The notes: generated by a model from the sequence alone, not told the origin. Counted from the stretch's first letter, positions 7,142 to 15,954 are shown. The stretch: DNA of 64,000 nucleotides from UBA2357 sp041916775 (GCA_041916775.1 JAYRYZ010000023.1:1-64000); one strand, 5' to 3'. Program-made: numbers and translations.

Positions 7142-7696
7142 TCAGTCGGCGGCAATTCCGCCCGTCATGCGCCGTTGCGGCTCCACCATCACGGTGTCGC
7201 GGCCATTGGTCATCCACACCTGACCATCCTGGATCGTCACCTGCAGGCGCATGCCGCGCTCGGCGAGGCTGGCGAGGGCAGCGACCGCGTCCGCATCCAG
7301 GTGCACGACATCGAGGTTGCGGAAGCGCCGCAGGCTGCCCGCGACACCTTTCCACCACACGTCGGCCGCCCGGCCGTAGCTGACCAGGACGACCTGCGCG
7401 GCACGCCCCGCGGCCTTGCGTATCCACTTCTCGTCCGGCTGGCCGACGTCGATCCAGCGCTCGACGGTGCCGGTGAGATCACGTTGCCACAGGTCGGGCT
7501 CGTCATCCACGCACAGGCCGTTGCCGAAGGCGAGCGCCGGGTCGGCGTACAGGGCAAAGGCGAGGATCCGCACCATCAGCCGCTCCTCGGTCTCCGAGGG
7601 GTGGCGCGCGAGCGCGAGTTCATGGTCGCCGTAGTAGGGCCGATCCATGTCGGCCACCGCGAGGGCGAGCTTGTATACCGTCGATTTGAGCGCCAT
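7142..7696 (-). CDS. yaeQ: YaeQ family protein
   Basis: Predicted 184 residues with YaeQ family features: N-terminal LKSTVYKLALAVADMDRPYY, an RHPSETEERLMVR segment and DEPDLW, resembling a PD-(D/E)XK nuclease-type fold. The E. coli homologue was reported as a suppressor of loss of RfaH, but its biochemical role is unclear. The protein is cytosolic. It starts 15 bp after the stop of the upstream unknown gene on the same strand, so the two probably share a transcript. The length matches the family (about 180). Confidence 0.9.
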   Translation of the reverse strand: MALKSTVYKLALAVADMDRPYYGDHELALARHPSETEERLMVRILAFALYADPALAFGNGLCVDDEPDLWQRDLTGTVERWIDVGQPDEKWIRKAAGRAAQVVLVSYGRAADVWWKGVAGSLRRFRNLDVVHLDADAVAALASLAERGMRLQVTIQDGQVWMTNGRDTVMVEPQRRMTGGIAAD

Positions 7697-7711
7697 CAGG
7701 TTCCCGCAGCT

Positions 7712-8500
7712 TCAGTGGAGCGGCGCACCCGGCGCCGGGCGGTTCGCCTGCTGCCAGGCCATGACTGCGCGGCCGGAATGCGCCATCACCAGGTCGCGCC
7801 GGTCCGCGGGCAGCTCCTGCGCCAGGGCGCTGAACAGGCTGGTCGTCATCTCGCGCCCGAGTCCGTCGGCAGCCAGACCGTGCGCGAGGCACTGGATCTG
7901 GATATGGGCGAGCGCATCCGCGACCAGCCGCCAGCCCAGCTGCGGCATGTCGCGCACCAGCACGAACATCATGCCGCCCAGCTGGGTGAGGATGGCGGTG
8001 GCCTGCTCGCGGCCCTCGGAGGCGATCATCGCGTGCCACAGCGCGAGGTGGATGGCGCGGCGCAGGTCGATCTTGAAATCGATGACATTGCCCTCGTCCG
8101 CATCGATTGCGGCGAACTGGCGCTGCAGGCGGGCGTCGTCGCGCGCATCGAGCGCGGTACGCAAGCCCCCCATCAGCGCGGACAGGGCCGGGATGGCCTG
8201 CAGGCCGAACGCGCGGCTGTAGGCGAGCCCCCACTGGTCCAGCCCGGAGAGCAGCATCGCGAGGCGCAGCGCGCGGCCGTCGTCACCCTCGCCCGCCGCA
8301 GCCCAGTTTGCCAGCGCCTGACGCAAGGCCTCCACGCCACGCGCGCGCTCGTCGTCATCGGCGCCGGCACTCAGGCGGAACACCTGGGCGAAGGCATCCT
8401 GGGCAAGGAATGCGGCACGACGCTGGGCATCGATGTTCGCAAGCGCCAGCAGCTGGTCGGCTGGCACGCCGTCAACGGCGGGCTGTGAAGGGGTCGTCAT
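7712..8500 (-). CDS. Unknown soluble helical protein
   Basis: Predicted 262 residues from the ATG at 8500. The composition is strongly helical and alanine/leucine-rich with no signal peptide, and I recognise no catalytic motif. A polar region around DADEGNVIDFKIDLRRAIH in the middle is followed by a hydrophobic helix GGMMFVLVRDMPQLGW. It is upstream of and close to yaeQ, so co-transcription is likely. The start is chosen because the longer frame upstream has no plausible ribosome-binding site and unusual composition. No function is proposed. Confidence 0.65.
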   Translation of the reverse strand: MTTPSQPAVDGVPADQLLALANIDAQRRAAFLAQDAFAQVFRLSAGADDDERARGVEALRQALANWAAAGEGDDGRALRLAMLLSGLDQWGLAYSRAFGLQAIPALSALMGGLRTALDARDDARLQRQFAAIDADEGNVIDFKIDLRRAIHLALWHAMIASEGREQATAILTQLGGMMFVLVRDMPQLGWRLVADALAHIQIQCLAHGLAADGLGREMTTSLFSALAQELPADRRDLVMAHSGRAVMAWQQANRPAPGAPLH

Positions 8501-8646
8501 GGGCAGTCGTGAGCGGGCCGCTGCCGGGCGCGCTCGCTGGAAGATGGACAGGGGGCGAAGGATAGCGCGGAACGCCGCCTTCGCGTGCGTCGCAGGTGAC
8601 GTGCGAGGCACCGCGCAAGCGCGGCAAGCCTTTGCCCCGCGGGCTC

Positions 8647-9147
8647 TCAGGCCCAGTTGAGGATGGGGCGCGGCGTGATCTGCTGCAGGTGTGCGCCCTC
8701 GCGGAAGGACTGGAGCATGCGGCGCAGCACCGTCGTATCTTCTTCGGTGAAGCCGCGCTTGAAGTCGGTGAGCACGAGGCGCTGGCGGGTGAGCCAGTTG
8801 CCCGGCGCGTCGTCGAGCGCACACCAGGCGGCCTTGGAGATGTCCGGCACGTGCTGGCCCAGCCACAGCATCGCCTCGCGCTCGCGCAAACCGTGCAGTT
8901 CCGGCCCCTTCTTGGGGATGACGTGCGGTGACGCGCCCACCACGCGCGGCCGGATGTCCTCGGAGAAGCGGCTCACGAGCTTGGACAGCGAGAACAGCAT
9001 ACGCCAGTCGGAGGAAATCACCACGCGCGCCTCGTCGAACTCCCGGATCACTGACTCGATCAGCGGCAGGCTACGGAAATCCTCGACCTCGCCCCAGGGA
9101 TGGGTGACGCCGTCGAAATCCATGAAAATGTAGGAATGCTCTGCCAT
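8647..9147 (-). CDS. HAD-like domain protein
   Basis: Predicted 166 residues. The N-terminus has the HAD-type motif I, IFMDFDGVTHP, followed by VVISSDWRM (motif II region) and a late ALDDAPGNW acidic motif. This arrangement matches the small HAD domain family also found fused to nucleic-acid repair proteins. It is predicted to be a cytosolic phosphotransferase or phosphatase with two catalytic aspartates in DFDG. The ATG at 9147 is chosen because the HAD strand begins within six residues. The substrate is unknown. It is transcribed away from fabI. Confidence 0.75.
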   Translation of the reverse strand: MAEHSYIFMDFDGVTHPWGEVEDFRSLPLIESVIREFDEARVVISSDWRMLFSLSKLVSRFSEDIRPRVVGASPHVIPKKGPELHGLREREAMLWLGQHVPDISKAAWCALDDAPGNWLTRQRLVLTDFKRGFTEEDTTVLRRMLQSFREGAHLQQITPRPILNWA

Positions 9148-9188
9148 GATGTGCGCGTCCTGCTCCGCGTCAGCCTTGAATGATGTGG

Positions 9189-9218
9189 TTGGTAGAATGC
9201 TGCAATGCGGAATATACT
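9189..9218 (+). promoter_or_regulatory. Sigma-70 promoter of fabI
   Basis: TTGGTA (9189-9194), an 18-bp spacer and TATACT (9213-9218). It would give a leader of about 130 nt for fabI and lies in the gap between the divergent HAD-like gene and fabI. Confidence 0.5.
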
Positions 9219-9356
9219 GCAAGCGACATTTGGCGAAAAAGTCACGCAAATCAACTGATAAACCCATTAACGCCGGAAATCGGACGAGCACTGCGCGACC
9301 CAGTTCGCCGCGCCGCAATATCCGCCGGCCCCCTCCCATCTGTGCAGGAGTCCCTC

Positions 9357-10136
9357 ATGAAACCCATCGTCAATCTTGAAGGCAAGGTCGGCCTGATCAC
9401 CGGTATCGCCAATGAAAAGTCGATCTCGACCGGTGTCGCCGAAGCCTGCGTGGACGCAGGGGCCACTATCGTCGTGACCTACCAGAACGACAAGACCCGC
9501 GCCTTCATCGAGCCGATCGTGCACCGCCTGGGTGTCAAGCATGTGCTGCTGCTCGACGTCACCAAGCCCGAAACCCTGACCGATGTCTTCGCGCAGATCG
9601 ACGCCGAGTACGGCAAGCTCGACTTCGCGGTGCACAGCATGGCCTTTGCCAAACGCGACGACCTCCACGGCCGGGTGGTCGACACCTCGGCTGACGGCTT
9701 CGCGCTGGCGATGGACGTGTCCACCCACTCTTTCGTGCGCCTCGCACGCGCCGCCGAACCGCTGTTGGAGAAGGCCGGTGGTGGCGCGCTGATCACGATG
9801 ACCTACCTCGGCAGCGAGAAGGTCATCCCCAACTACGGCGTGATGGGCCTGTGCAAGGCCGCGCTGGAGGCCGCGACCCGCTACATGGCTGCCGAGCTTG
9901 GCGCGAAGGGCATCCGCGTCAATGCGGTTTCGCCCGGCCCGCTGATGACGCGTGCCGCCTCGGGTATCGCCGGTTTCGACGGACTGATGGCTGCGGCCGT
10001 GGAGCGCTCGCCGATGCATGCGCTGGTGACGCCGGAAGACATCGGCGCGCTCACCGCCTTCCTGGTCTCGGATGCCGGCAAGCTCGTCACCGGTGGTGTG
10101 CATTTCGTCGACGCCGGTTACAACATCATGGCGTAA
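9357..10136 (+). CDS. fabI: Enoyl-[ACP] reductase (NADH), FabI
   Basis: Predicted 259-residue short-chain dehydrogenase of the FabI type. It catalyses the last reduction of each fatty-acid elongation cycle, trans-2-enoyl-ACP to acyl-ACP. The N-terminal nucleotide site reads GIANEKSIS, in the FabI form rather than the classical SDR glycine motif. The active site is Tyr-x6-Lys in YGVMGLCK, followed by the usual AELGAKGIRVNAVSPGP. AGGAG lies 8 nt before the ATG. The rest of the fatty-acid synthesis genes are about 40 kb away in the same window. This is the enzyme type targeted by triclosan-like inhibitors. Confidence 0.95.
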   Translation: MKPIVNLEGKVGLITGIANEKSISTGVAEACVDAGATIVVTYQNDKTRAFIEPIVHRLGVKHVLLLDVTKPETLTDVFAQIDAEYGKLDFAVHSMAFAKRDDLHGRVVDTSADGFALAMDVSTHSFVRLARAAEPLLEKAGGGALITMTYLGSEKVIPNYGVMGLCKAALEAATRYMAAELGAKGIRVNAVSPGPLMTRAASGIAGFDGLMAAAVERSPMHALVTPEDIGALTAFLVSDAGKLVTGGVHFVDAGYNIMA

Positions 10137-10208
10137 GCTGGTGAATGAACGCGCGTGGGGGCTCTCACCAACAACCGTCACGCGCCTGCAGACTCTGAGC
10201 GAGACGCC

Positions 10209-10805
10209 ATGATCGAGCTTCCTGCCGGATGTGAGAAATACAACCGCCGCACGGTGATCCTTTCCGACCCTGTGCCGGATCACCCGCTGCTGAAAGGCCT
10301 TCGCGAGATCGGGCGCGGCGAGTACAGCATCGTGCTCGACAAGGGTGACGACGAGCGCGTCTACAAGGTGGTCAGCTCACCGGCGGACTACTTCCTGCTC
10401 ACCGCTGAAGACCGCCCGACCGGCACGCACTTTCCGATCGTCCATGCCGACCATGGCATCATCGGGCGCGCGCAATCGGGCTACCCCTTCCACCTCATCG
10501 AGATGGAAAAGCTCTACCCGCTCGATGCCGGCTCGCCCGCAGAGGATCTGGCCAAGCGGCTGATGGACATCTACTGGACCGCCTGCCAGCAATGGAGCCG
10601 GCTGGGGCTGGACATGGGGCGGATCGCGCTGCACCAGCTCACGCTCAACCCGCTGGAGGTGAGCGACACGATGCACGAGTCGCTCACCGCACTGTCGGAC
10701 TTCATCGAGGAATATCAGGTGCTGCCGGACATCCTCAACGCCGACAACCTGATGATGCGCAAGGACGGCACGCTGGTGTTCTCCGACCCGGTGTTCATCG
10801 CCTGA
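10209..10805 (+). CDS. Divergent protein-kinase-fold protein
   Basis: Predicted 198 residues. Residues 35-42 (GRGEYSIV) look like a glycine-rich phosphate loop and Lys53 in VYKVV like the ATP-anchoring lysine. Near the C-terminus, ILNADNLMM (about 174-182) followed by a Ser-Asp-Pro (about 192-194) resembles the catalytic loop Asn and the metal-binding Asp of kinase/phosphotransferase folds. The usual HRD is not obvious and the protein is short for a kinase, so it may be an active small phosphotransferase or a pseudokinase. It is convergent with a Lon-like ATPase 35 bp away. I do not recognise the specific family. Confidence 0.6.
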   Translation: MIELPAGCEKYNRRTVILSDPVPDHPLLKGLREIGRGEYSIVLDKGDDERVYKVVSSPADYFLLTAEDRPTGTHFPIVHADHGIIGRAQSGYPFHLIEMEKLYPLDAGSPAEDLAKRLMDIYWTACQQWSRLGLDMGRIALHQLTLNPLEVSDTMHESLTALSDFIEEYQVLPDILNADNLMMRKDGTLVFSDPVFIA

Positions 10806-10840
10806 AGGAAGCAGCGCCGGCCACGCCAGCGGCGCGGCGC

Positions 10841-11806
10841 TCAGAACCCGATCTTGCGCTTGCGCCCGGCGCGGAAGCTATCGACATCCTCCGGCTCCAG
10901 CATGTCACGCCCGGCCAGTTTTGCCGTCCCGAAGGCCGCGAGCAATGCGCGCCTCTGCTCGCGCGGCGGCAAGCTGGCAAGACGCTCGATCACGTCCGGC
11001 TCGGGCTCGTCCGGAAAACCCCAATCATGCTGCGAGACGATCTCCTTGTAGAGACGGTTCGCGATCATGAACGATTCCTCGGCATCCGGCCTCGGGATCG
11101 AATACACGTTCATGCGGTTCAGGATGGGCTCCGGGATATTGCGCTCGTCGTTCGCGGTGGTCACCCACAGGATGTGACTGGCGTCGATCTCGACATCCAC
11201 ATATTCGTCGCGAAAGCGCCGCGCGGTGTCCTGCTCCAGTAGTTCGTAGAGCGCTCCCAACGGATCGTAGCGAGCATCGCCACCGGCCTTGTCCACCTCG
11301 TCGAGCACGATCACCGGGTTGGCCATCTCGCCGCCGACCAGCGCCTGCGCGACCTTGCCTGGACGCGAATGACTCCACTGCGCCGACGCGCCGGAGAGCA
11401 CCCAGCCGGCGGTGAGCGAACTCATCGAGACGAAGTGATAGCCCGTGCCAAGCCTTTGCGACAGCGCGCGCGCGAAGTGCGTCTTGCCGATGCCGGGTTC
11501 GCCGAGCAAAAGAATGGGGGCGAACGACACGGGTTCGTTACCAGACACCGCGAGCGCGAGTGACTTGCGGATGTCGTCGATGACCTCGTCGAAGTTCGGA
11601 CAACACTCGTAGAGCGGATCGAGCGTATCGGTGCGACTCGGCTTGACCACGAAGCGGGTTCCCCCCAACGCCTTCATCCGCTCGTAGAACACCGTGAGCG
11701 CCTCGTTGCGCGCCGGGGCGCTCTCCTCCTGCGCACGGCTCACGTCCTCGACGCGATAGATCTCCCGCGCTTCGGCCAACGGAATGGAGATGTCAGTGCT
11801 TGCCAT
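10841..11806 (-). CDS. Lon-like AAA+ ATPase without protease domain
   Basis: Predicted 321 residues. Walker A is GEPGIGKT (102-109), Walker B VIVLDEVDK (165-173), sensor 1 around TTAND (216-220) and an arginine region ILNRMNVY. The block from DEVDK through DPLGALYELLEQD to PEPILNRM closely follows the AAA module of Lon. The C-terminal Ser/Lys protease domain and the N-terminal substrate domain of Lon are absent, so it is more likely an unfoldase or remodelling ATPase than a protease. GGAGG 6 nt before the ATG supports the start. Its partner is unknown; the nearest gene is the convergent kinase-fold protein. Confidence 0.8.
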   Translation of the reverse strand: MASTDISIPLAEAREIYRVEDVSRAQEESAPARNEALTVFYERMKALGGTRFVVKPSRTDTLDPLYECCPNFDEVIDDIRKSLALAVSGNEPVSFAPILLLGEPGIGKTHFARALSQRLGTGYHFVSMSSLTAGWVLSGASAQWSHSRPGKVAQALVGGEMANPVIVLDEVDKAGGDARYDPLGALYELLEQDTARRFRDEYVDVEIDASHILWVTTANDERNIPEPILNRMNVYSIPRPDAEESFMIANRLYKEIVSQHDWGFPDEPEPDVIERLASLPPREQRRALLAAFGTAKLAGRDMLEPEDVDSFRAGRKRKIGF

Positions 11807-11961
11807 GGAAACCTCCGGTCAAGTCGTGCTGCAAAGTATCTGCCCGGCGGGGCGCCCATTTCAAGCCCCGCACGCATCCTGAAGCACGTTGCATGCCGGT
11901 GACGTGGCCCCATCGTCTGAATGCAACGGTTATCATCCCCTGCACTGCCTGCGAGACCGAC

Positions 11962-12633
11962 ATGACCCACTCCGCCCCGCCCGACCACGACACCTGTGAC
12001 ACTCACGACCACACCGCGCCCAGCTGCCCGAGCTTGGGCGGCGTGGGCATTCCGCGTACCGGCGCCTTCGACCCGGAGGCCTTCGAGGCTGCGATCGCGA
12101 GCCTGCTTGCGGCCTGCGGCGTGCCGGCGGATGGCGCGCATACCGGCCGGACGCCGCGCCGGGTGCGGGAGTTGTGGCAGCGCAGGCTGCTCGGTGGCTA
12201 CGAGCTCGATCCGGCCGCGGCGCTCGGCGAGGGTTTTGCCGACCCACGCCACGACATGGTCGTCATCCGCGGCATTGCGGTGCACGGGGTGTGCCCGCAT
12301 CATCTCGTACCCTTCCGCGGAGTCGCCCACGTGGCCTACCTGCCCGGAGGCAGGCTGCACGGCTTCGGGCGGATCGCCCGTCTGGTGGACGCCATCGGCC
12401 ACCGCTTCACCTATCAGGAGTGGATGACGCGCGACATCGCCAACGCGCTGATGCACCACGGCAGTGCGCGCGGCGCAGCCTGCGTGATCGAGGCGGAGCA
12501 ACTGTGCCTGTTGCTCGGTGAGGACCGGCGTGGCGACGAGCGCGTCGTCACGCAAGCCTTCAGCGGTGAATTCGAGCAGTCCGCGCAGGCAAGGAATGAG
12601 TTCTTTCGCGCCATCCAGTCAAGCGGGGTGTGA
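11962..12633 (+). CDS. GTP cyclohydrolase I-like protein, altered active site
   Basis: Predicted 223 residues of the GTP cyclohydrolase I (FolE) family, whose normal reaction converts GTP to dihydroneopterin triphosphate for folate and pterins. Zinc ligands are present: Cys111 and His114 in VCPHHLVPF and Cys182 in EAEQLC. The catalytic His equivalent to E. coli His179 is Gln180, and the following RG...S-T segment is replaced by an acidic/basic stretch. The phosphate-binding GLSK motif reads GFGR. The N-terminus has an extra His/Asp/Cys-rich segment (residues 8-22). It may be a pterin enzyme with a partial or different reaction, or an inactive paralogue. Family membership is clear; activity is not. 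Confidence 0.8.
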   Translation: MTHSAPPDHDTCDTHDHTAPSCPSLGGVGIPRTGAFDPEAFEAAIASLLAACGVPADGAHTGRTPRRVRELWQRRLLGGYELDPAAALGEGFADPRHDMVVIRGIAVHGVCPHHLVPFRGVAHVAYLPGGRLHGFGRIARLVDAIGHRFTYQEWMTRDIANALMHHGSARGAACVIEAEQLCLLLGEDRRGDERVVTQAFSGEFEQSAQARNEFFRAIQSSGV

Positions 12634-12664
12634 GTCCGAACCGCCGAACCGCGGCGGGGTCCCG

Positions 12665-12988
12665 CTACATCACGAGCCGCTGGCGGTGCTCGCTGACATC
12701 GAGGAGGGCGACCTCGCGCCCAACGATCATCACCGACCCGCGGTAGCGGTCATCGCCACTGCCCGAGTACTCGAAGTCATACACACGGCTCCATTGCAGG
12801 TGGCCATTGTCCGCCCGCGAAGGCCGCTGCGAGCGGCAGGCGATCGTGTCGTCGAGCAACTGCACCCCCTCCCGGATGCAGGTCTGGCGCGCCACACGCA
12901 GGGCCAACTCGCGCGCCTTGATGCTCGCATACCAGTACCAGGCCGCGCCGAGCAGACATAACAACAGCAGGAATTCGATGGCATCCAT
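12665..12988 (-). CDS. DUF3301 membrane-anchored protein
   Basis: Predicted 107 residues. One N-terminal hydrophobic segment (about 4-21, IEFLLLLCLLGAAWYWY) is followed by an ARELAL helix, a QLLDDTIAC motif and a C-terminal YDFEYSGSGDDRYRGSVMI strand region, as in the DUF3301 family. It is likely an inner-membrane protein with a cytosolic or periplasmic soluble tail. The role is unknown. It lies 49 bp downstream of the phosphate transporter gene on the same strand. Confidence 0.8.
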   Translation of the reverse strand: MDAIEFLLLLCLLGAAWYWYASIKARELALRVARQTCIREGVQLLDDTIACRSQRPSRADNGHLQWSRVYDFEYSGSGDDRYRGSVMIVGREVALLDVSEHRQRLVM

Positions 12989-13037
12989 GCGCAGGATGAT
13001 AGCGCAGCGGCACGCCGCACCATCACCGCAAGTGCGT

Positions 13038-14621
13038 TCAGTCGATCAACATGCCCTTGATCGTGAAGAACAGGATTGCCGCCATCACCGCAGAGGCCGG
13101 CACGGTGATGACCCAGGCGGCAGCGATGCGGAGTATTTGCGAGCGCTTCACCAACTCTTGGCGATACACCTTGCGGAACCCCTTGCGCTCGAGCTTGGAG
13201 AAATGTGCCGGATCGAGCTGCTGCTTGGCCTGGCGCTTCAGCTCCGCGAGCATCGCGCCCTTCTCCGCAATCGAAGCCCTGCCGAAGCGTGCGATGAAGG
13301 CATCGATGGATGCCTGGTCGCCCTCCGGGTGGTGATCCTTGATGTCCTGGATCATGCGGGCGTAATTGTTCTTTAGCCGCTCGCGCAGGAAGCCGACACC
13401 GAACACCGCGCCCACCGCCACATGCGTGGTGCTGATCGGCATGCCGAACTGGCTGGCGATGATCACGGTCACGGTGGCTGCCATCGAGATGCAGTAGGCG
13501 CGCATCTGGTCGAGCTCGGTGATCTCGGAGCCCACGGTGCGTATCACACGTGGTCCGAACAGACCCAGGCCGATCGCGATACCGAGCGCGCCGATCCACA
13601 TCACCCAGCCCGGGATGGGCGCATTCTTGGCGATCTCATTGCCGGCACTTGAAACGACATCCACGATCGCGGCGAGCGGCCCCACCGCGTTGGCGACATC
13701 GTTTGAGCCGTGGGCGAAGCTCAGCAGGGCCGCAGCGAAGACCAGGGGAACGGTGAAGAGCTTGTTCACCGCAAGCTTGGAATTCTCGAGAGACTGCGCC
13801 TGACGTGCGATCAAGGGCTTGACCAGGACCAGAACCGCAAGCGCGAGGACGAAGCCATAGATGAAGGCCTCGATGGTGCTGACCTTGATGAGCTTGCTCA
13901 CGCCCTTCATCATCATGTAGGTGCCGAAGGCCCAAGCCATCGCAGCCACCAGATAAGGGACGACGCGACGCGCCGCGACGGCGAGGTCGGGCTGGTAGGT
14001 GATGCTGCGCTTGATGATGTAAAGAAAACCCGCCGCGATCACCCCACCCATCAGCGGGGATACGACCCAGCTCGCAACGATTGCCCCCACCTTGTCCCAA
14101 TCAGCGATACCGAGGCCGCTGGATGCCACGCCTGCACCGAGCACCGCACCGACGATGGAGTGGGTGGTCGACACCGGCGCACCGACCGCCGTCGCCATGT
14201 TGAGCCAGACTGCTGCCGCGAGCAGCGCGGCCATCATCACCCACAGGAATACCCGGGTATCCGGAATCAGCGCAGGGTCGATGATGCCGTTGCGGATCGT
14301 GCCGACCACTTCACCGCCGGCGATCACCGCCCCCGCAGCCTCGAAGATCGCCGCGATGATGAGCGCGCCGGTCAGTGTCAGCGCCTTGGAGCCAACCGCC
14401 GGCCCCACATTGTTGGCGACATCATTGGCACCGATGTTGAGCGCCATGTAGCCGCCGATCATCGCGGCGACCACCACGAACATGCTGCCGTTGGCCTCGC
14501 CACGCACCATCGCGTAAAGCATCACCGCGATGATGAACAGCAAGCCCATGCCCAGGCGGAAAACCTCGCCCCGCCCCTGTTTGGTGGCCTTCTCGAACTC
14601 GCTGATATGTTTCAGTTCCAC
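13038..14621 (-). CDS. pit: Low-affinity inorganic phosphate transporter, PiT family
   Basis: Predicted 527-residue polytopic inner-membrane protein. It carries both copies of the PiT signature, GANDVANNVG near residues 64-73 and GSNDVANAVGPLAA in the C-terminal half, each next to hydrophobic helices, with a large soluble loop/tail including EGDQASIDAFIARFG. PiT proteins move phosphate as a metal-phosphate complex or with a cation gradient. A cytosolic N-terminal stretch of about 20 residues precedes the first helix. No phoU-like partner gene is adjacent, which is somewhat unusual for bacterial pit genes. Confidence 0.9.
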   Translation of the reverse strand: MELKHISEFEKATKQGRGEVFRLGMGLLFIIAVMLYAMVRGEANGSMFVVVAAMIGGYMALNIGANDVANNVGPAVGSKALTLTGALIIAAIFEAAGAVIAGGEVVGTIRNGIIDPALIPDTRVFLWVMMAALLAAAVWLNMATAVGAPVSTTHSIVGAVLGAGVASSGLGIADWDKVGAIVASWVVSPLMGGVIAAGFLYIIKRSITYQPDLAVAARRVVPYLVAAMAWAFGTYMMMKGVSKLIKVSTIEAFIYGFVLALAVLVLVKPLIARQAQSLENSKLAVNKLFTVPLVFAAALLSFAHGSNDVANAVGPLAAIVDVVSSAGNEIAKNAPIPGWVMWIGALGIAIGLGLFGPRVIRTVGSEITELDQMRAYCISMAATVTVIIASQFGMPISTTHVAVGAVFGVGFLRERLKNNYARMIQDIKDHHPEGDQASIDAFIARFGRASIAEKGAMLAELKRQAKQQLDPAHFSKLERKGFRKVYRQELVKRSQILRIAAAWVITVPASAVMAAILFFTIKGMLID

Positions 14622-14725
14622 GTTGCCGCTTCCATGCCGCCGAAACCGCTATTGTTTCAGAAACATGAAGGCAACCCAAGCATCACAGAATTGTCACTTC
14701 CCTGTCACGATCCGTCCGATCCGGC

Positions 14726-15112
14726 TCACAGCCGGTCGTACTTTGTCGCGCGGCCGCGCGCCTTATCGGCCGGATAACGCTTCGCGTTCGATGCCAGCTT
14801 CTGCGTCGCCGCGCCGGCCAGGTCGATCTGTGCGACATCGGCGAGACGCACGAGGTAGAACAGCACGTCGGCGAGTTCGAGCGCAAGCGCCGCACGGGTC
14901 TCCTCGTCGAGCGTGAGAGAGGCCTCCGGGGTCAGCCACTGCAGGTGCTCCATCACCTCTCCGACCTCGCCAGCCAGCGCCATCGCGAGATTCTTGGGCG
15001 TGTGAAAGGCGTTCCAGTCGCGCTCGGCAGCAAAGGCGCGCAAGGCATCCCGCACCATCGAGAAACGGTCGAGATCCGGGCCGTCAGGCGATTCGACCGA
15101 CGCAGCGCTCAT
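14726..15112 (-). CDS. MazG-like nucleotide pyrophosphohydrolase
   Basis: Predicted 128 residues of the all-alpha NTP pyrophosphatase (MazG/dCTPase-like) superfamily. Metal-binding acidic motifs are EVGEVMEHLQW near residues 49-59 and ELADVLFYLVRLAD near 77-90, with a C-terminal KRYPADKARG signature. It probably hydrolyses a (d)NTP to the monophosphate and pyrophosphate as a house-cleaning step. Its start overlaps the stop of rlmJ by 4 bp (15109-15112), so the pair is translationally coupled. Confidence 0.85.
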   Translation of the reverse strand: MSAASVESPDGPDLDRFSMVRDALRAFAAERDWNAFHTPKNLAMALAGEVGEVMEHLQWLTPEASLTLDEETRAALALELADVLFYLVRLADVAQIDLAGAATQKLASNAKRYPADKARGRATKYDRL

Positions 15113-15954
15113 TCGATGTGGTGCTCGAGATCGAAGCCCGCGTCATCGTCCTCTCCCAGCCGCTTTGTCAGCCAGGGCAGCACACCCTCCAGCATCGTGG
15201 GCAGCACCCACGGGGGATTGACGATATAGAGCCCGCTGCCGAACATGCCCAAGCCATCGCGAGGTGGCTTGCGCACCGAGAGGCGCACATCCAGCCAGCT
15301 GTCCGGGCTCAGTCGCGCCAGCCGTTCCGGCAGCTGACGCGCTTCCGGGCGTGCCAGCATGGGATACCAGACGAGGTAGGTACCACCGGGGAAACGGCGC
15401 ATCGCATCCTCGAGGACACCGACCACATGACGGTAATCATCCTTGACTTCGTAGGGTGGATCGATCAGCACCACCGCACGCCGGGTCTGCGGTGGCAGCA
15501 GGCTGCGCAGGCCGGCGAAACCATCCGCACGTCGCACTTGGACACGATCGAGATCACGCTCGAAGGTCTTTTCCAGCATCACCGAATCCGCCGGATGGAG
15601 CTCGAAGAGTTTCATGCGATCCTGATCGCGCAACTGCGTCATCGCCAGCGCAGGCGAGCCGGGATAGAAAGTCAGATTGCCGTGCGGGTTGAACTGCGCG
15701 ACAGCGTCAAGGTAAGGACGCATCGGCTCAGGCAGATCCGCTCTCGCCCACAGCCTGCCAATGCCATCGGCGAACTCTCCGGTCTTGCCGGCCTTGTCGC
15801 CATCCAGCGCGTAGCAGCCCGCTCCAGCGTGAGTATCGATGTACCACCAGGGCTTATCCTTGCGGCAGAAGTAGCGCAGGATCTCGACGAGCACGAAATG
15901 CTTGAGGACATCGGCATGATTGCCGGCATGAAAGGCGTGGCGATAGCTGAGCAT
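15109..15954 (-). CDS. rlmJ: 23S rRNA (adenine2030-N6)-methyltransferase RlmJ
   Basis: Predicted 281 residues. It has the RlmJ N-terminus MLSYRHAFHAGNHADVLKH, the SAM-binding DTHAGAG motif near 40-46 and the N6-adenine methyltransferase motif IV DPPYE at 165-169. It methylates A2030 of 23S rRNA. The length matches E. coli RlmJ (280). It is followed by an overlapping MazG-like gene and preceded by a 149-bp gap shared with the divergent carbonic anhydrase gene. Confidence 0.93.
   Translation of the reverse strand: MLSYRHAFHAGNHADVLKHFVLVEILRYFCRKDKPWWYIDTHAGAGCYALDGDKAGKTGEFADGIGRLWARADLPEPMRPYLDAVAQFNPHGNLTFYPGSPALAMTQLRDQDRMKLFELHPADSVMLEKTFERDLDRVQVRRADGFAGLRSLLPPQTRRAVVLIDPPYEVKDDYRHVVGVLEDAMRRFPGGTYLVWYPMLARPEARQLPERLARLSPDSWLDVRLSVRKPPRDGLGMFGSGLYIVNPPWVLPTMLEGVLPWLTKRLGEDDDAGFDLEHHIE

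Noticed and set aside
10150..10183. Terminator hairpin after fabI
   Set aside because: GCGCGTG and CACGCGC can pair, but the loop is about 20 nt and no T-run follows.
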